Assembly (NCBI GenBank): GCA_030623425.1 | Contig: JAUXMA010000048.1 | Coordinates: 1 to 8,973 of the forward strand | From: Rhodospirillaceae bacterium | GTDB taxonomy: Bacteria > Pseudomonadota > Alphaproteobacteria > Rhodospirillales > 2-02-FULL-58-16 | Direction: 5' to 3' | DNA: 8,973 bases | Shown here: piece after piece, positions 1-7,066 of the stretch | Layout: each line of letters begins with the position of its first letter | How positions within the stretch are numbered: the first letter of the stretch is position 1 | Translations under genes and position numbers: made by a program | The notes under the pieces: generated by a model | Seen by the model: only the letters and a program-made list of their open reading frames with translations | Database searches by the model: none | Told to the model about the DNA's origin: nothing

Positions 1-185
1 AGGATGATGACATCGATATCCTTGTGGTGGATAAAGCTTTTAATTGCTACCTCTCCGTTGCCGACCGACGCGGTGACGCTGATATCGGAATCCGATTCCA
101 GCAACCGGGTAAACAGGCCGCGAACGATGGCTGAATCATCCACCACCATGACCCTTATCGGGTCCGCCGCCGTTGTTCGTGCCAT
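1..185 (-). CDS. cheB: Chemotaxis response regulator / protein-glutamate methylesterase CheB, N-terminal part only
   Basis: CheB removes methyl groups from chemoreceptor glutamates when its receiver domain is phosphorylated by CheA, which resets receptor sensitivity. Only about the first 61 residues are present; the gene runs off the left edge. They form the start of a receiver domain: after a short N-terminal lead comes IRVMVVDDSAIVR, with the acidic DD pair that binds Mg2+, then a helix and a SVGNGEVAIK segment typical of CheB. The phosphorylated Asp would lie just past the edge, since the visible sequence ends in DIDVII. The frame is open back to the cheY stop, so GTG at 194 or TTG at 218 are possible alternative starts; ATG at 185 fits the family best, although no clear Shine-Dalgarno precedes it. 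It lies 54 bases downstream of cheY on the same strand, probably in one operon. The methylesterase domain cannot be seen, so a CheB-like receiver of another kind is not fully excluded. Confidence 0.85.
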   Translation of the reverse strand, partial: MARTTAADPIRVMVVDDSAIVRGLFTRLLESDSDISVTASVGNGEVAIKSFIHHKDIDVII

Positions 186-239
186 GCCAGACACCGTTTT
201 TTCAGCGTCGATGACCAAGGGATCTGTCTTTGATGTTGG

Positions 240-605
240 TTACAGGAGGCCGACTTGCGCGAATTTCGCTTGAATGATCTCGCTGTCGAACGGCTTCATT
301 ATGTATTCGTTCGCACCCGCGTCGATCGCTTCCTGAATGTGTTCTATGTCGTTGTTAGTGGTGCAAAAAACAACAATAGGGCCGTCACCGCCGGGCAATC
401 TCCGCAGTTCCTTCAGGAAATCGATACCGCTCATGACCGGCATGTTCCAGTCAAGCAAAATAGCGTCGGGCATCTTGTTTTTGCAGATATCCAAAGCGTC
501 ATCGCCGTCGGCGGCTTCCGGAGTTTCGAATTTCAATTCCTGCAAGATTTTCCGGGCCACCATGCGAATGACCTTGGAATCATCAACAATCAGACAAGAC
601 TTCAT
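240..605 (-). CDS. cheY: Single-domain response regulator, CheY type
   Basis: A 121-residue stand-alone receiver domain with no output domain, the normal CheY size. All catalytic positions are present: D8/D9 (LIVDDSKVIR) for Mg2+, the phospho-acceptor D52 in ILLDWNMPVMSG, T82 in VVFCTTNND, and K104-P105 in YIMKPFDSEI. CheY-P normally diffuses to the flagellar switch and alters rotation. The LDWNMPVM signature and the FDSEII end are those of CheY proteins found beside cheB in Rhodospirillales-type che clusters (from memory, not searched). The start is supported by an AGGA element about 9 bases before the ATG. It is followed after 54 bases by cheB. Upstream there is a 243-base gap and then chpT. 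cheA and cheW, often next to such a cheY, are not in this window. It could also act as a phosphate sink or an adaptor rather than a motor-binding CheY. Confidence 0.9.
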   Translation of the reverse strand: MKSCLIVDDSKVIRMVARKILQELKFETPEAADGDDALDICKNKMPDAILLDWNMPVMSGIDFLKELRRLPGGDGPIVVFCTTNNDIEHIQEAIDAGANEYIMKPFDSEIIQAKFAQVGLL

Positions 606-848
606 GCCACGCTCATCCTTCCTGGTTGAAATCCCAATCCAGTGCCGTCATTGGCCCGTTGGGCGAAAAAACAGTTCCTAGTGGCCTGTATCAAAAAAAC
701 CCGCTACGTCAAGTACAACTATACCTTTTAGCCTCAATGCCTGCCCCTAGGCAACAGGGCCTGGATTTGCCACGCCCCGCCGAGTTTGCAACGCCGACCC
801 AAACAATTGCACTCGGGTTTGAAAAACCACCTAAGAGCCTATCCGCTG
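606..848. other. Gene-free spacer between chpT and cheY
   Basis: I find no credible coding frame on either strand in these 243 bases. On the minus strand it contains homopolymer runs (GGTTTTT near 824, GGGTTTTTTT near 690-700 and TGTTTTTTC near 670) but no strong stem directly before them, so no convincing rho-independent terminator. A TTGACG box (minus strand, about 705-711) resembles a -35, but the best -10-like hexamer, GATACA, lies only 14 bases away, so I do not call a promoter. The spacer most likely contains the cheY promoter and 5' leader. Just beyond the chpT stop, at 830-845, lies one copy of a 16-base motif that recurs with one mismatch upstream of thiSG. Confidence 0.5.
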
Positions 849-1544
849 TTATTCAGCCCGGCCGGTGGGCACGAGAGCCGCCAATCTCACTTCGTCCCCG
901 GCGGTTTCCGGGATCTCGATGGCGGCGCCGAGGTCCTCGGCCAACAGCCAGGCGAAATGAGCTTGAACATTATACGCCGTAAGCGCGTCCGCCGGAACGT
1001 CCCGGGTCATGACTGTCAAATACTCGCCTTTCAATCGAGCGCCGGGACCCGAGGCGACGACCGCCATTCCCACGCCATCGGCAAGATCCGCGAAGTGGAC
1101 GCCCAGTCCTCCCCCCCGGGGAAGGCAATCCACGCCAAGCAGAATCAGGTTGAGAAGAAGTTTGACGCCGCTCGCGCCGAGCTGTTTATCCGCTGGCAAT
1201 TCCGGGTCTTCGGGCCAGTTCAGGTTGATCCTGCCATCGTCGAGCAGAGCCGCGGCCAGGTCCCGCGCCTTGGCCAGAGATTCATCGCCGACGGCATCCC
1301 CGCCGCCAACCCTTCCACGACCGGCGCCGAAGCCGAAGGCCATACGGTAAAAGCCAAGACGACGCGCCGTCTGCTTGGCGCTCCGGGCGACCAGGGCCAA
1401 TGCATCATTGCCATTGGCGCCGCCGTTTTTGGCTCCCGCCTCTTCCAACAGTTCCAATCCGGCGTTAACGGCGCCGACGGAACCGGCCAGGTCGTGACAA
1501 AGCCGGGAACATAAAAGTTGCACCACTTTGAGATCGATACGCAT
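849..1544 (-). CDS. chpT: Histidine phosphotransferase ChpT
   Basis: ChpT relays phosphate from the hybrid kinase CckA to the receiver domains of CtrA and CpdR. The CckA-ChpT-CtrA pathway controls the cell cycle in Caulobacter and often motility in other alphaproteobacteria. The 231-residue product has the family's hallmark near its N-terminus, LLCSRLCHDLAGSVGAVNAGLELLEE, in which H17 is the expected phosphorylated histidine on the first helix of the dimerising four-helix bundle. A degenerate histidine-kinase-like ATPase fold follows (residues about 90-231), ending ALVPTGRAE. An open frame extends 47 codons further upstream, but ATG at 1544 is preferred: AAGGTGG lies 5 bases before it, the product begins MRIDLKVVQLL as in the family, and the extension would overlap the decarboxylase gene. 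Its place before cheY and cheB fits a role in flagellar and chemotaxis control. The Shine-Dalgarno may be maskable by a local stem, listed separately. Confidence 0.9.
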   Translation of the reverse strand: MRIDLKVVQLLCSRLCHDLAGSVGAVNAGLELLEEAGAKNGGANGNDALALVARSAKQTARRLGFYRMAFGFGAGRGRVGGGDAVGDESLAKARDLAAALLDDGRINLNWPEDPELPADKQLGASGVKLLLNLILLGVDCLPRGGGLGVHFADLADGVGMAVVASGPGARLKGEYLTVMTRDVPADALTAYNVQAHFAWLLAEDLGAAIEIPETAGDEVRLAALVPTGRAE

Positions 1545-1547
1545 GTT

Positions 1548-1569
1548 CCACCTTTCGGCCACTAGGTGG
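1548..1569 (-). promoter_or_regulatory. chpT Shine-Dalgarno with two competing stems
   Basis: In the 43-base spacer before chpT, the ribosome-binding AAGGTGG (1548-1554) can pair through GGTGG (1548-1552) with CCACC (1565-1569). The same CCACC arm can instead form a tight CCAC-CTA-GTGG hairpin (1559-1569), leaving the Shine-Dalgarno free. The complementarity is directly visible. A regulatory role is inferred, and 5-bp stems of this kind can arise by chance. Confidence 0.3.
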
Positions 1570-1587
1570 CGGGCGGCCCGGTAGCGC

Positions 1588-2721
1588 TCAAATGTAATAT
1601 TCCCTGAGCAGGCCGAAGCCGTTGAAACCGGCGGTAGCGTATGTGGTTGTGTAGGCGCCGGCGGCGAGCAGTCGGACGCGGTCACCGGCTTTCAAATCCA
1701 AAGGCAAGCTGTAGGCGGCCTTTTCGTAAAGGATATCGGCGCCGTCGCAAGTCGGCCCGGCCAGCACCACCGGCCCTTTCTCGCCTCCGTTATGGGGCGT
1801 CCGAATAGGATACTCGATGGATTCGTTCATGGTTTCGGCAAGCCCGCCGAACCGGCCCACGTCCAGATAGATCCAGCGCGGCTCCTTTTTGTCGTAGGAC
1901 TTGCGCGAAACCAGCACCACTTCCGTCTCGATGATCCCGGCCTCGGCGGCGATGCAACGCCCCGGCTCGACGATCATCTCCGGCGGATCATTGCCAAAAT
2001 GCCTGATCATCGCTTGCATGATGGCTTCGGCATAATGCTCGAAAGCGGGAATATCCCGCCGGTAACGGACGGGAAACCCGCCGCCTAAGTTGATCATTCC
2101 GAGTTTGATCCCGGCCTCGGCCAAGTCCGAAAAAACCAGCGCCGTCCTGCCGATCGCGATCCGCCACTGGTCGGAGTCGGTCTGCTGGGAGCCGACGTGA
2201 AACGAGACACCGTACGGCTCGAGGCCAAGATCGCCGGCGCGGATCATCAGATCGCGGGCCATGTCCAATTGGCAGCCGAATTTTCTCGACAGCGGCCAAT
2301 CCGCCCCCTCGCTCGCCGTCAGGATGCGGCAATAGACCCGTGAGGCGGGCGCGGCGGCGGCCAATTTCCACAACTCCTCGTCGCTGTCGAAGGCAAACAG
2401 CCGCACTCCCCTCCTAAAGGCATGGGCGATGTCCGTTTGCTTCTTGATGGTGTTGCCAAAGGAAATGTTTTCGGGTGGCGCGGAAGCGGCCAGGCAGTCA
2501 TCGATCTCGGAAACGCTGGCGGCATCGAAAGAGGAGCCCAGACCAGCCAGAGTTGCAAGAATTTGCGGCGCCGGGTTGGCCTTGACCGCATAATGAATCC
2601 GGGCCAGCGGCAAAGCCCGGCCGAGACGCCGGTAGTTTTCCGCCACCGCCTCCAGATCAACGACGAGACAGGGTGTTTCGGGACCGTGTCGAGCCAGGAA
2701 ATTCTCTATTTTCGGGGTCAC
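1588..2721 (-). CDS. Fold-III PLP-dependent decarboxylase, probably ornithine decarboxylase
   Basis: A 377-residue alanine-racemase-fold (group IV, eukaryote-like) decarboxylase. It probably converts ornithine to putrescine in the cytoplasm as the entry step of polyamine synthesis. Visible landmarks: the PLP-binding lysine K47 in HYAVKANP; HVGSQ (175-179), the histidine that stacks on the cofactor; the glycine loop GGGFP (213-217) and EPGR (252-255), which hold the PLP phosphate; GPTCDGAD (322-329), whose C325 and D326 match the active-site Cys and Asp contributed by the partner subunit in ODC dimers; and the C-terminal GAYTTTYATAGFNGF, another active-site contact. Length is normal. The start is a GTG with GGGAG about 8 bases upstream, and TPKIENFLA fits the family N-terminus. 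A promoter-like pair sits 35-63 bases upstream. Lysine/ornithine dual specificity is possible; diaminopimelate decarboxylase is less likely, because the CDGAD context and length fit ODC better. Confidence 0.88.
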   Translation of the reverse strand: MTPKIENFLARHGPETPCLVVDLEAVAENYRRLGRALPLARIHYAVKANPAPQILATLAGLGSSFDAASVSEIDDCLAASAPPENISFGNTIKKQTDIAHAFRRGVRLFAFDSDEELWKLAAAAPASRVYCRILTASEGADWPLSRKFGCQLDMARDLMIRAGDLGLEPYGVSFHVGSQQTDSDQWRIAIGRTALVFSDLAEAGIKLGMINLGGGFPVRYRRDIPAFEHYAEAIMQAMIRHFGNDPPEMIVEPGRCIAAEAGIIETEVVLVSRKSYDKKEPRWIYLDVGRFGGLAETMNESIEYPIRTPHNGGEKGPVVLAGPTCDGADILYEKAAYSLPLDLKAGDRVRLLAAGAYTTTYATAGFNGFGLLREYYI

Positions 2722-2755
2722 GGTCGATTCTCCCGCAAAATGACGAGGTTGCGGG

Positions 2756-2784
2756 GTTATAAGCCGAATTTCCGCCGATGTAAG
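2756..2784 (-). promoter_or_regulatory. Candidate sigma-70 promoter for the decarboxylase gene
   Basis: On the minus strand, CTTACA (2779-2784, 4 of 6 matches to the -35 consensus) and TATAAC (2756-2761, 5 of 6 to the -10) are separated by exactly 17 bases. The -10 is about 35 bases upstream of the GTG start, giving a short leader. It lies within the 99-base gap after thiSG, so the decarboxylase can be transcribed independently of the thiamine gene. Found by eye. Confidence 0.4.
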
Positions 2785-2820
2785 CGAAAAAACCTTTCCT
2801 TCAACGCCGCGGCGCGCTTC

Positions 2821-3813
2821 TCAAATCAATCCGGCCAGCGGCGAGGAGGGATCGGCGTAACGTTTCTTCGGCATTCGCCCGGCGAGATAGGCCAAGCGTC
2901 CGGATTCCACCGCCATTCTCATGGCGATGGCCATTTTCACGGGATCCTTGGCCTCGGCGATGGCGCTGTTCATCAGCACCCCATCACAACCCAACTCCAT
3001 GGCAATGGCGGTGTCCGATGCGGTGCCGACGCCGGCGTCGACCAGAACCGGCACCGACGCCCGCTCGACGATCAGCCGGATGTTGATAGGATTCTGAATG
3101 CCGAGTCCGGAGCCGATCGGAGCCGCCAAAGGCATGATAGCGACACAGCCAATGTCTTCCAGGCGCTTCGCCATGATCAGGTCGTCGGTGCAGTAGACCA
3201 TGACCTTGAAGCCTTCCTTGGTGAGGATTTCAGCCGCTTCCAGGGTCTCGGGCATATGGGGATAGAGGGTTTGTCGATCGCCCAGGACTTCCAGCTTGAC
3301 CAAGTCCCAGCCACCCGCTTCGCGGGCCAGGCGCAGGGTGCGCATGGCCTCCTCGGCGGTATAACAACCCGCCGTGTTGGGTAGATAGGTATACTTTTTG
3401 GGATCAAGGTAATCGATCAGCATCGGCTGATTGGAATCGGTGATGTTGACCCGGCGGACGGCGACGGTGACGATTTCCGCGCCCGATGCCTCGATGGCGG
3501 CCTTGGTCTCTTCGAAACCCTTGTATTTACCGGTGCCGACGAGGAGACGCGAGGTGAACCGCCGTCCCGCCACCTCGAAGGTATCCTCGCGGCCGGCACC
3601 CGCCTCGTCCGGGGCGCCGCCGCCGATGAAATGAACGATTTCCAAGCGGTCGCCATCGTCGAGGGAAATCTCCCGGTATAGGGACCTGGGGACGATCTCG
3701 AGATTGCGCTCCACCGCCACCTTGCGGAAATCGATGCCGATTTGGCAAAGAAGTTGTTCGACGGTGAGCGAGGCATCGAAGCATCGTTCCTCGCCGTTGA
3801 TGGTCACACGCAT
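2821..3813 (-). CDS. thiG: ThiS-ThiG fusion: sulfur carrier protein joined to thiazole synthase
   Basis: One 330-residue open frame joins two thiamine enzymes. Residues 1-66 are ThiS, a ubiquitin-like sulfur carrier (MRVTINGEE start, LTVEQLL helix, [20 protein letters not shown] end). Residues 67-77 are a short acidic linker. Residues 78-330 are ThiG, a TIM barrel that condenses deoxyxylulose phosphate, dehydroglycine or iminoglycine and ThiS-borne sulfur into the thiazole phosphate. ThiG features: RLLVGTGKY (89-97), AVRRVN (118-123), LPNTAGC (144-150), Schiff-base lysine K173 with E175 in VKLEVL, VDAG with D259, and PIGSGLG (232-238). These match K96, E98 and D182 of B. subtilis ThiG. In free ThiS the GG is the C-terminus and becomes a thiocarboxylate; here it is internal. 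Such fusions are annotated in other Rhodospirillaceae. The start has GAGGA 10 bases upstream. No thiO, thiE or thiF is nearby, so their products must come from elsewhere. Confidence 0.93.
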   Translation of the reverse strand: MRVTINGEERCFDASLTVEQLLCQIGIDFRKVAVERNLEIVPRSLYREISLDDGDRLEIVHFIGGGAPDEAGAGREDTFEVAGRRFTSRLLVGTGKYKGFEETKAAIEASGAEIVTVAVRRVNITDSNQPMLIDYLDPKKYTYLPNTAGCYTAEEAMRTLRLAREAGGWDLVKLEVLGDRQTLYPHMPETLEAAEILTKEGFKVMVYCTDDLIMAKRLEDIGCVAIMPLAAPIGSGLGIQNPINIRLIVERASVPVLVDAGVGTASDTAIAMELGCDGVLMNSAIAEAKDPVKMAIAMRMAVESGRLAYLAGRMPKKRYADPSSPLAGLI

Positions 3814-3898
3814 GGGGAAATCCGTCCTCGCAAACTGGAAATCCGCCGCCGGGCATGGCGGTCGCCCGGCCCGGCCTGATCGGATAGGCTCTAAGGCT

Positions 3899-3926
3899 AA
3901 TATAAGGATTTGCCCGTGTCAGACAA
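3899..3926 (-). promoter_or_regulatory. Candidate sigma-70 promoter for thiSG
   Basis: On the minus strand TTGTCT (3921-3926, 4 of 6) and TATATT (3899-3904, 5 of 6) are 16 bases apart. The predicted start would give a leader of about 75-80 bases, probably too short for a complete TPP riboswitch, and neither conserved thi-box half is present on this strand. The first bases of the leader include the second copy of the 16-base motif also found beyond chpT. Confidence 0.4.
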
Positions 3927-3955
3927 TTTACAAATGCCCGCCAGATGCGGTTGCA

Positions 3956-4261
3956 ATGGATTTTGCTTGGATATCGACGGCGGCGGCCTTCCTCGACGAC
4001 CTATCGACGGTGCCGGATATCGCCCTGGCGGAGCCGAGGAGCGAAGCGGCCGGCATTCGCCCGCCGCTTCGCCTTTCCATGGCGGCCTTGACCGCTCTTC
4101 GCCTGGCCCCGCGCCAAACGGGCGATGTCGTCAAGTCCATTACCCAGTGTCGGGCGTTGCCGCCGAAAGAACGGCCCCGGCGCCGGATGGCCGGCTTGTC
4201 CGGCTTCCGCCATGGCGGCGAGAAAATCGGAGCTGTCATGATCGTCCGGCAAATCGGGTAG
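3956..4261 (+). CDS. Doubtful hypothetical ORF, 101 residues
   Basis: I do not recognise this product. In this interval the plus-strand frame has a strongly GC-biased third codon position (about 80% by eye), a moderate first and a lower second, the pattern expected for coding DNA in such a genome. The antisense frames over the same bases fit less well, though a minus-strand frame (4285 to 4001, TTG start) also reads plausibly, with an acidic beginning and a basic Arg/Gly-rich end. The plus-strand product begins MDFAWISTAAAFLDDLS, has an alanine/leucine-rich middle and a basic PPKERPRRRM segment. There is no membrane span or known motif, and no good Shine-Dalgarno before ATG 3956. It ends just before repeat-like debris, so it may be a remnant of a gene disrupted there, or not a gene at all. 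Confidence 0.22.
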   Translation: MDFAWISTAAAFLDDLSTVPDIALAEPRSEAAGIRPPLRLSMAALTALRLAPRQTGDVVKSITQCRALPPKERPRRRMAGLSGFRHGGEKIGAVMIVRQIG

Positions 4262-4286
4262 CGGTAATGCCAGGATGATGAGCAAG

Positions 4287-4490
4287 AAAATTCACAATTC
4301 AAGACCTGCCCCCAGATTCGGATGGATGGATAGCTCTGGAGCGGGCCAGTTGACGGGCTTGGGGAGGAAGCTGAGATAAAGATGGTTGCTCTTGCGAAGG
4401 GGGACTATGGGTGATCCCGTTTTTGCCTATGGAGCAAGTCCTCCCGGTCCCATAGGAATTTAAATGCGTATGGTGTCCCCAGATTAAATA
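4287..4490. mobile_element. Possible relic of a REP/IS200-type (RAYT) repeat element
   Basis: This non-coding stretch is bounded by two copies of CCCCAGATT (4310-4318 and 4477-4485). The left side reads AAAATTCACAATTCAAGACC and the right reads ATGCGTATGGTGTCCCC. From memory, these resemble sequences that flank REP-associated tyrosine transposases of the IS200 family in many proteobacteria; this was not searched. Between them lie inverted copies of a short word: CTATGGG (4405-4411), CCTATGG (4426-4432) and CCCATAGG (4449-4456), which can form alternative stems. No transposase frame survives. Base composition is more AT-rich at its ends than in the neighbouring genes. A decayed MITE-like or REP-like unit is the best guess. 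Confidence 0.35.
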
Positions 4491-4513
4491 GCGGCATTTG
4501 CGCGCTATGCCGC
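4491..4513 (-). terminator. Stem-loop downstream of aat, possible terminator
   Basis: GCGGCAT (4491-4497) and ATGCCGC (4507-4513) form a perfect 7-bp stem with a 9-base loop, 58 bases past the aat stop. On the minus strand it is followed by TATTTAAT, AT-rich but lacking a real U-run, so it is only a weak rho-independent candidate. It also abuts the repeat-like region and might be part of it. A second, weaker stem (CACGG/CCGTG near 4525-4545) lies between it and aat. Confidence 0.35.
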
Positions 4514-4571
4514 CACGAACGCGCCACACGGAAAACCGCGTCCGTGATTCGTTGTTTCGAAACGGGGAAAT

Positions 4572-5264
4572 CTACTGTTTGTCGGTGCTCGATTGCGTCA
4601 GCAATTTTTCCAATTCGAACTCAAGTCCCGGCGATTCCGGCGCGGAATAGAATCCGGCCCGCACCGTGAGCGCTTGCGACAGGCGCTCAAGATATTCGCT
4701 CGCCGGAATCTCGACGGCTCCGAACCGTTTCAGGTGGTCGGTGACGAATTGGACGTCGAGAAGAACGAAACCGCCGTATTTCAACCGCGCCACCAAGTGA
4801 ACCAAAGCCACTTTCGAAGCGTCGGTGACGTGGGAGAACATGCTCTCGCCGCAAAAGACGCCGGCCAGCGAAACCCCGTAGAGGCCGCCGACAAGGCGAT
4901 CCTCCCGCCAGCATTCGACGGAATGGGCGAAGCCCAACTTGTGAAGTTCCGTATAAGCGCCGATGATTTCATCGTTGATCCAGGTCTCCCGCCGGTTCTT
5001 GGCCGACTCGCGGCAAGCCCTGATGACATCGCCGAAAGCGGTGTCGCAGCGCAGGTCGAAGGGCTTGCCGCGAAAGGTTTTCCTGAGAGATCGCGAAACA
5101 TGGAAACGATCCAGGGGAAGGATGCCGCGGGCTTCCGGTTCGACCCAGAAAATGTCCGGATCATCGCGGCTTTCCGACATCGGAAAGATACCGATGGCGT
5201 AAGCCCGCAGCAGCAGTTCCGCCGTCAGTTGACGGGATTGCGGTGGCGGATGCGGTTTAGTCAT
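4572..5264 (-). CDS. aat: Leucyl/phenylalanyl-tRNA--protein transferase
   Basis: Aat transfers Leu or Phe from aminoacyl-tRNA to proteins with N-terminal Arg or Lys, creating N-degrons recognised by ClpS and degraded by ClpAP. The product has 230 residues, normal for the family. Conserved blocks run in order: [11 protein letters not shown] (21-31), [22 protein letters not shown] (39-60), [11 protein letters not shown] (95-104), [18 protein letters not shown] (127-144) and [16 protein letters not shown] (168-183). E140 in GESMFS and D170/Q172 in LDVQ correspond to active-site residues of E. coli Aat. Its ATG overlaps the end of accC by 8 bases, indicating translational coupling and membership of the aroQ-accB-accC-aat operon, a grouping commonly seen in alphaproteobacteria. 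It is the last gene before a repeat-rich non-coding interval. Confidence 0.96.
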   Translation of the reverse strand: MTKPHPPPQSRQLTAELLLRAYAIGIFPMSESRDDPDIFWVEPEARGILPLDRFHVSRSLRKTFRGKPFDLRCDTAFGDVIRACRESAKNRRETWINDEIIGAYTELHKLGFAHSVECWREDRLVGGLYGVSLAGVFCGESMFSHVTDASKVALVHLVARLKYGGFVLLDVQFVTDHLKRFGAVEIPASEYLERLSQALTVRAGFYSAPESPGLEFELEKLLTQSSTDKQ

Positions 5265-6600
5265 CCGAACTCACGAACTCTTCCAGCCAATGAGTGTCAT
5301 AATCGCCGTTGATGATATCCGGGTCCGCCAGCAGCCGGCGGTGCAGGGGAATGGTGGTTTCCAGACCATCGATGACGTATTCGTCCAGGGCCCGGCGAAG
5401 ACGCATCAAGCATTCATTGCGGTTGGCGCCGTGGACGATCAACTTGGCGATCATGCTGTCATAATGGGGGGGAACGTTGTAGCCCGAATAGATCGCCGAA
5501 TCGACGCGCACGCCGAGCCCGCCAGGAGCATGATAGTCGCCGACCCGTCCCGGCGAAGGAACGAAAGTCACGGGATTTTCGGCGTTGATGCGGCATTCGA
5601 TGGCATGGCCGGATAGGCGGATGTCCTCTTGCCCGTAACCCAAGGGCGCGCCGGCGGCGATACGCACCATCTCGCGGACCAGGTCGAGGCCGCAGATCAT
5701 CTCGGTCACCGGGTGTTCAACTTGCAGCCGCGTGTTCATCTCGATGAAGTAAAAGGCGCCGTCCACGTAAAGGAACTCGACGGTGCCGACGCTGCGGTAA
5801 GCGATCTTTTCCATCGCCGCGACGACGATGCCGCCGATCTCGTGGCGTTGATCGTCGTTCAGCGCCGGTGACGGGGCTTCCTCCAGCAGCTTCTGATGGC
5901 GACGTTGCAAGGAGCAGTCCCTCTCGCCCAAGTGGACGACGCCGCCGTAGAAGTCGGCAAGAACCTGTACCTCGACATGACGGGCCCGGGCGAGGAATTT
6001 TTCGATATATACCTCATTGTCGCCGAAAGCGGTCAGGGCCTCGCTTTTGGCCGTTTGCATGGCTTCGGGCAGCTCGTCCGGCGTTGCCACCAACTTCATG
6101 CCACGGCCGCCGCCGCCGGCGGCGGCCTTGACCAGGACCGGATAGCCGATCTCTTCGGCGGCCTCGAGAGCGGACTTTTCGTCTTTCACCGTTGCACCGG
6201 AGTCCGGAACCACCGGAATACCGTTTTCACGGGCGACCTTCTTGGCGGTGATCTTGTCACCCATCATGCGGATATGTTCCGGCGACGGCCCGATGAAGGT
6301 GAAACCATGTTCCTCGACCATGGCGGCGAAGTCGGCGTTTTCGCTCAAGAAACCGTATCCTGGGTGGATGGCGTCGGCGTTGGAAATGGTCGCCGCCGAC
6401 AAAATCGCCGGGACGCAAAGATAACTGTCTTTCGCCGGTGGCGGCCCGACGCAGATCGTCTCGTCGGCGAGACGGACATGCATGGCGTCAACGTCGGAAG
6501 TCGAGTGGACCGCCACCGTACGGATGCCCATCTCGCGGCAAGCGCGAAGAATCCTAAGAGCGATTTCCCCACGGTTGGCGATAAGAACCTTTTCGAACAT
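5257..6600 (-). CDS. accC: Biotin carboxylase subunit of acetyl-CoA carboxylase
   Basis: AccC uses ATP and bicarbonate to carboxylate the biotin carried by AccB, the first half-reaction of acetyl-CoA carboxylase and the committed step of fatty-acid synthesis. The 447-residue product has the standard order: the N-terminal Rossmann-like domain [24 protein letters not shown] (79-88); ATP-grasp residues K116 (MGDKITAK) and K158 ([16 protein letters not shown], with the glycine-rich flap at 162-168); [22 protein letters not shown] (223-244); the catalytic [14 protein letters not shown] (287-300) with E287, N289 and R291; then the C-terminal domain with [11 protein letters not shown]. Length matches the single-subunit enzyme, so it is not a pyruvate- or propionyl-CoA-carboxylase alpha chain. 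It starts 12 bases after accB and overlaps aat. The Shine-Dalgarno is weak, suggesting coupling to accB translation. Confidence 0.97.
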   Translation of the reverse strand: MFEKVLIANRGEIALRILRACREMGIRTVAVHSTSDVDAMHVRLADETICVGPPPAKDSYLCVPAILSAATISNADAIHPGYGFLSENADFAAMVEEHGFTFIGPSPEHIRMMGDKITAKKVARENGIPVVPDSGATVKDEKSALEAAEEIGYPVLVKAAAGGGGRGMKLVATPDELPEAMQTAKSEALTAFGDNEVYIEKFLARARHVEVQVLADFYGGVVHLGERDCSLQRRHQKLLEEAPSPALNDDQRHEIGGIVVAAMEKIAYRSVGTVEFLYVDGAFYFIEMNTRLQVEHPVTEMICGLDLVREMVRIAAGAPLGYGQEDIRLSGHAIECRINAENPVTFVPSPGRVGDYHAPGGLGVRVDSAIYSGYNVPPHYDSMIAKLIVHGANRNECLMRLRRALDEYVIDGLETTIPLHRRLLADPDIINGDYDTHWLEEFVSSDD

Positions 6601-6612
6601 CGGTTTAAGGTC

Positions 6613-7056
6613 TTACTCGATGATCATCAGGGGTTCGCCGAATTCCACCGGCGTTCCGTTGCCGACCAGGATGCGGGTCACCTTGCCGGCCTTTGGCGCC
6701 TTGATGGGATTGAAGACCTTCATGGCTTCGATCAGCAGCAAGGTGTCGCCCTCGCCGACCTCGTCTCCGACCTTGACGAAGGGCGGAGAGTCCGGGTCCG
6801 GCGTGATGTAGACCACGCCGACCATCGGCGAAACCACGACTCCCGGATGATCGATGGCGGCTTCGGCGACGGATTGCCACTCGGAAACCGGTTGAGCGTC
6901 GCCGGCGGTGGCGGGTTTGGCGGCGGTGGTTTTGGCGACACGCAAATGCCAGTCCTTGCCGCCGTATTCGATTTCGGTCAGGCCCGTCTCGTCCAAGAGG
7001 TCGGCCAGCTTGCGGACCAAGCCGGCGTCGATATCGGTCTTCGGAGATTTGGCCAT
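6613..7056 (-). CDS. accB: Biotin carboxyl carrier protein of acetyl-CoA carboxylase
   Basis: AccB carries the biotin that shuttles carboxyl groups from AccC to the AccAD carboxyltransferase. The 147-residue protein has an N-terminal AccC-binding segment (residues 1-40, LVRKLADLLDETGLTEIEY), an Ala/Pro/Thr-rich flexible linker (about 41-70), and a biotinyl domain (71-147) with the biotinylation motif EAMKVFNPI, in which K113 receives biotin. The bulge before it (YITPDPDSPPFVKVGDEV) corresponds to the bacterial AccB thumb, which separates it from general lipoyl/biotinyl domains. The start follows the aroQ stop by 10 bases, with GAGGGG just before the ATG and partly overlapping the end of aroQ, so the two are probably co-translated. 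The product ends PLMIIE, as in the family. Confidence 0.97.
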   Translation of the reverse strand: MAKSPKTDIDAGLVRKLADLLDETGLTEIEYGGKDWHLRVAKTTAAKPATAGDAQPVSEWQSVAEAAIDHPGVVVSPMVGVVYITPDPDSPPFVKVGDEVGEGDTLLLIEAMKVFNPIKAPKAGKVTRILVGNGTPVEFGEPLMIIE

Positions 7057-7066
7057 CGCCCCTCTA

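Noticed and set aside
1545..1685. 47-residue N-terminal extension of ChpT
   Set aside because: It would overlap the decarboxylase C-terminus, has no ribosome-binding site, and the ATG at 1544 has AAGGTGG at ideal spacing and the family N-terminus.
2422..3384. Open frame of 320 codons on the plus strand
   Set aside because: It is antisense to the decarboxylase and thiSG and crosses their intergenic gap; its translation shows no family motif.
3871..3890. CCTGATCGGATAGGC on the plus strand, resembling the 3' half of a TPP riboswitch (thi box) next to a thiamine gene
   Set aside because: It points away from thiSG, has no CTGAGA half upstream on the same strand, and no thiamine gene follows it on the plus strand.
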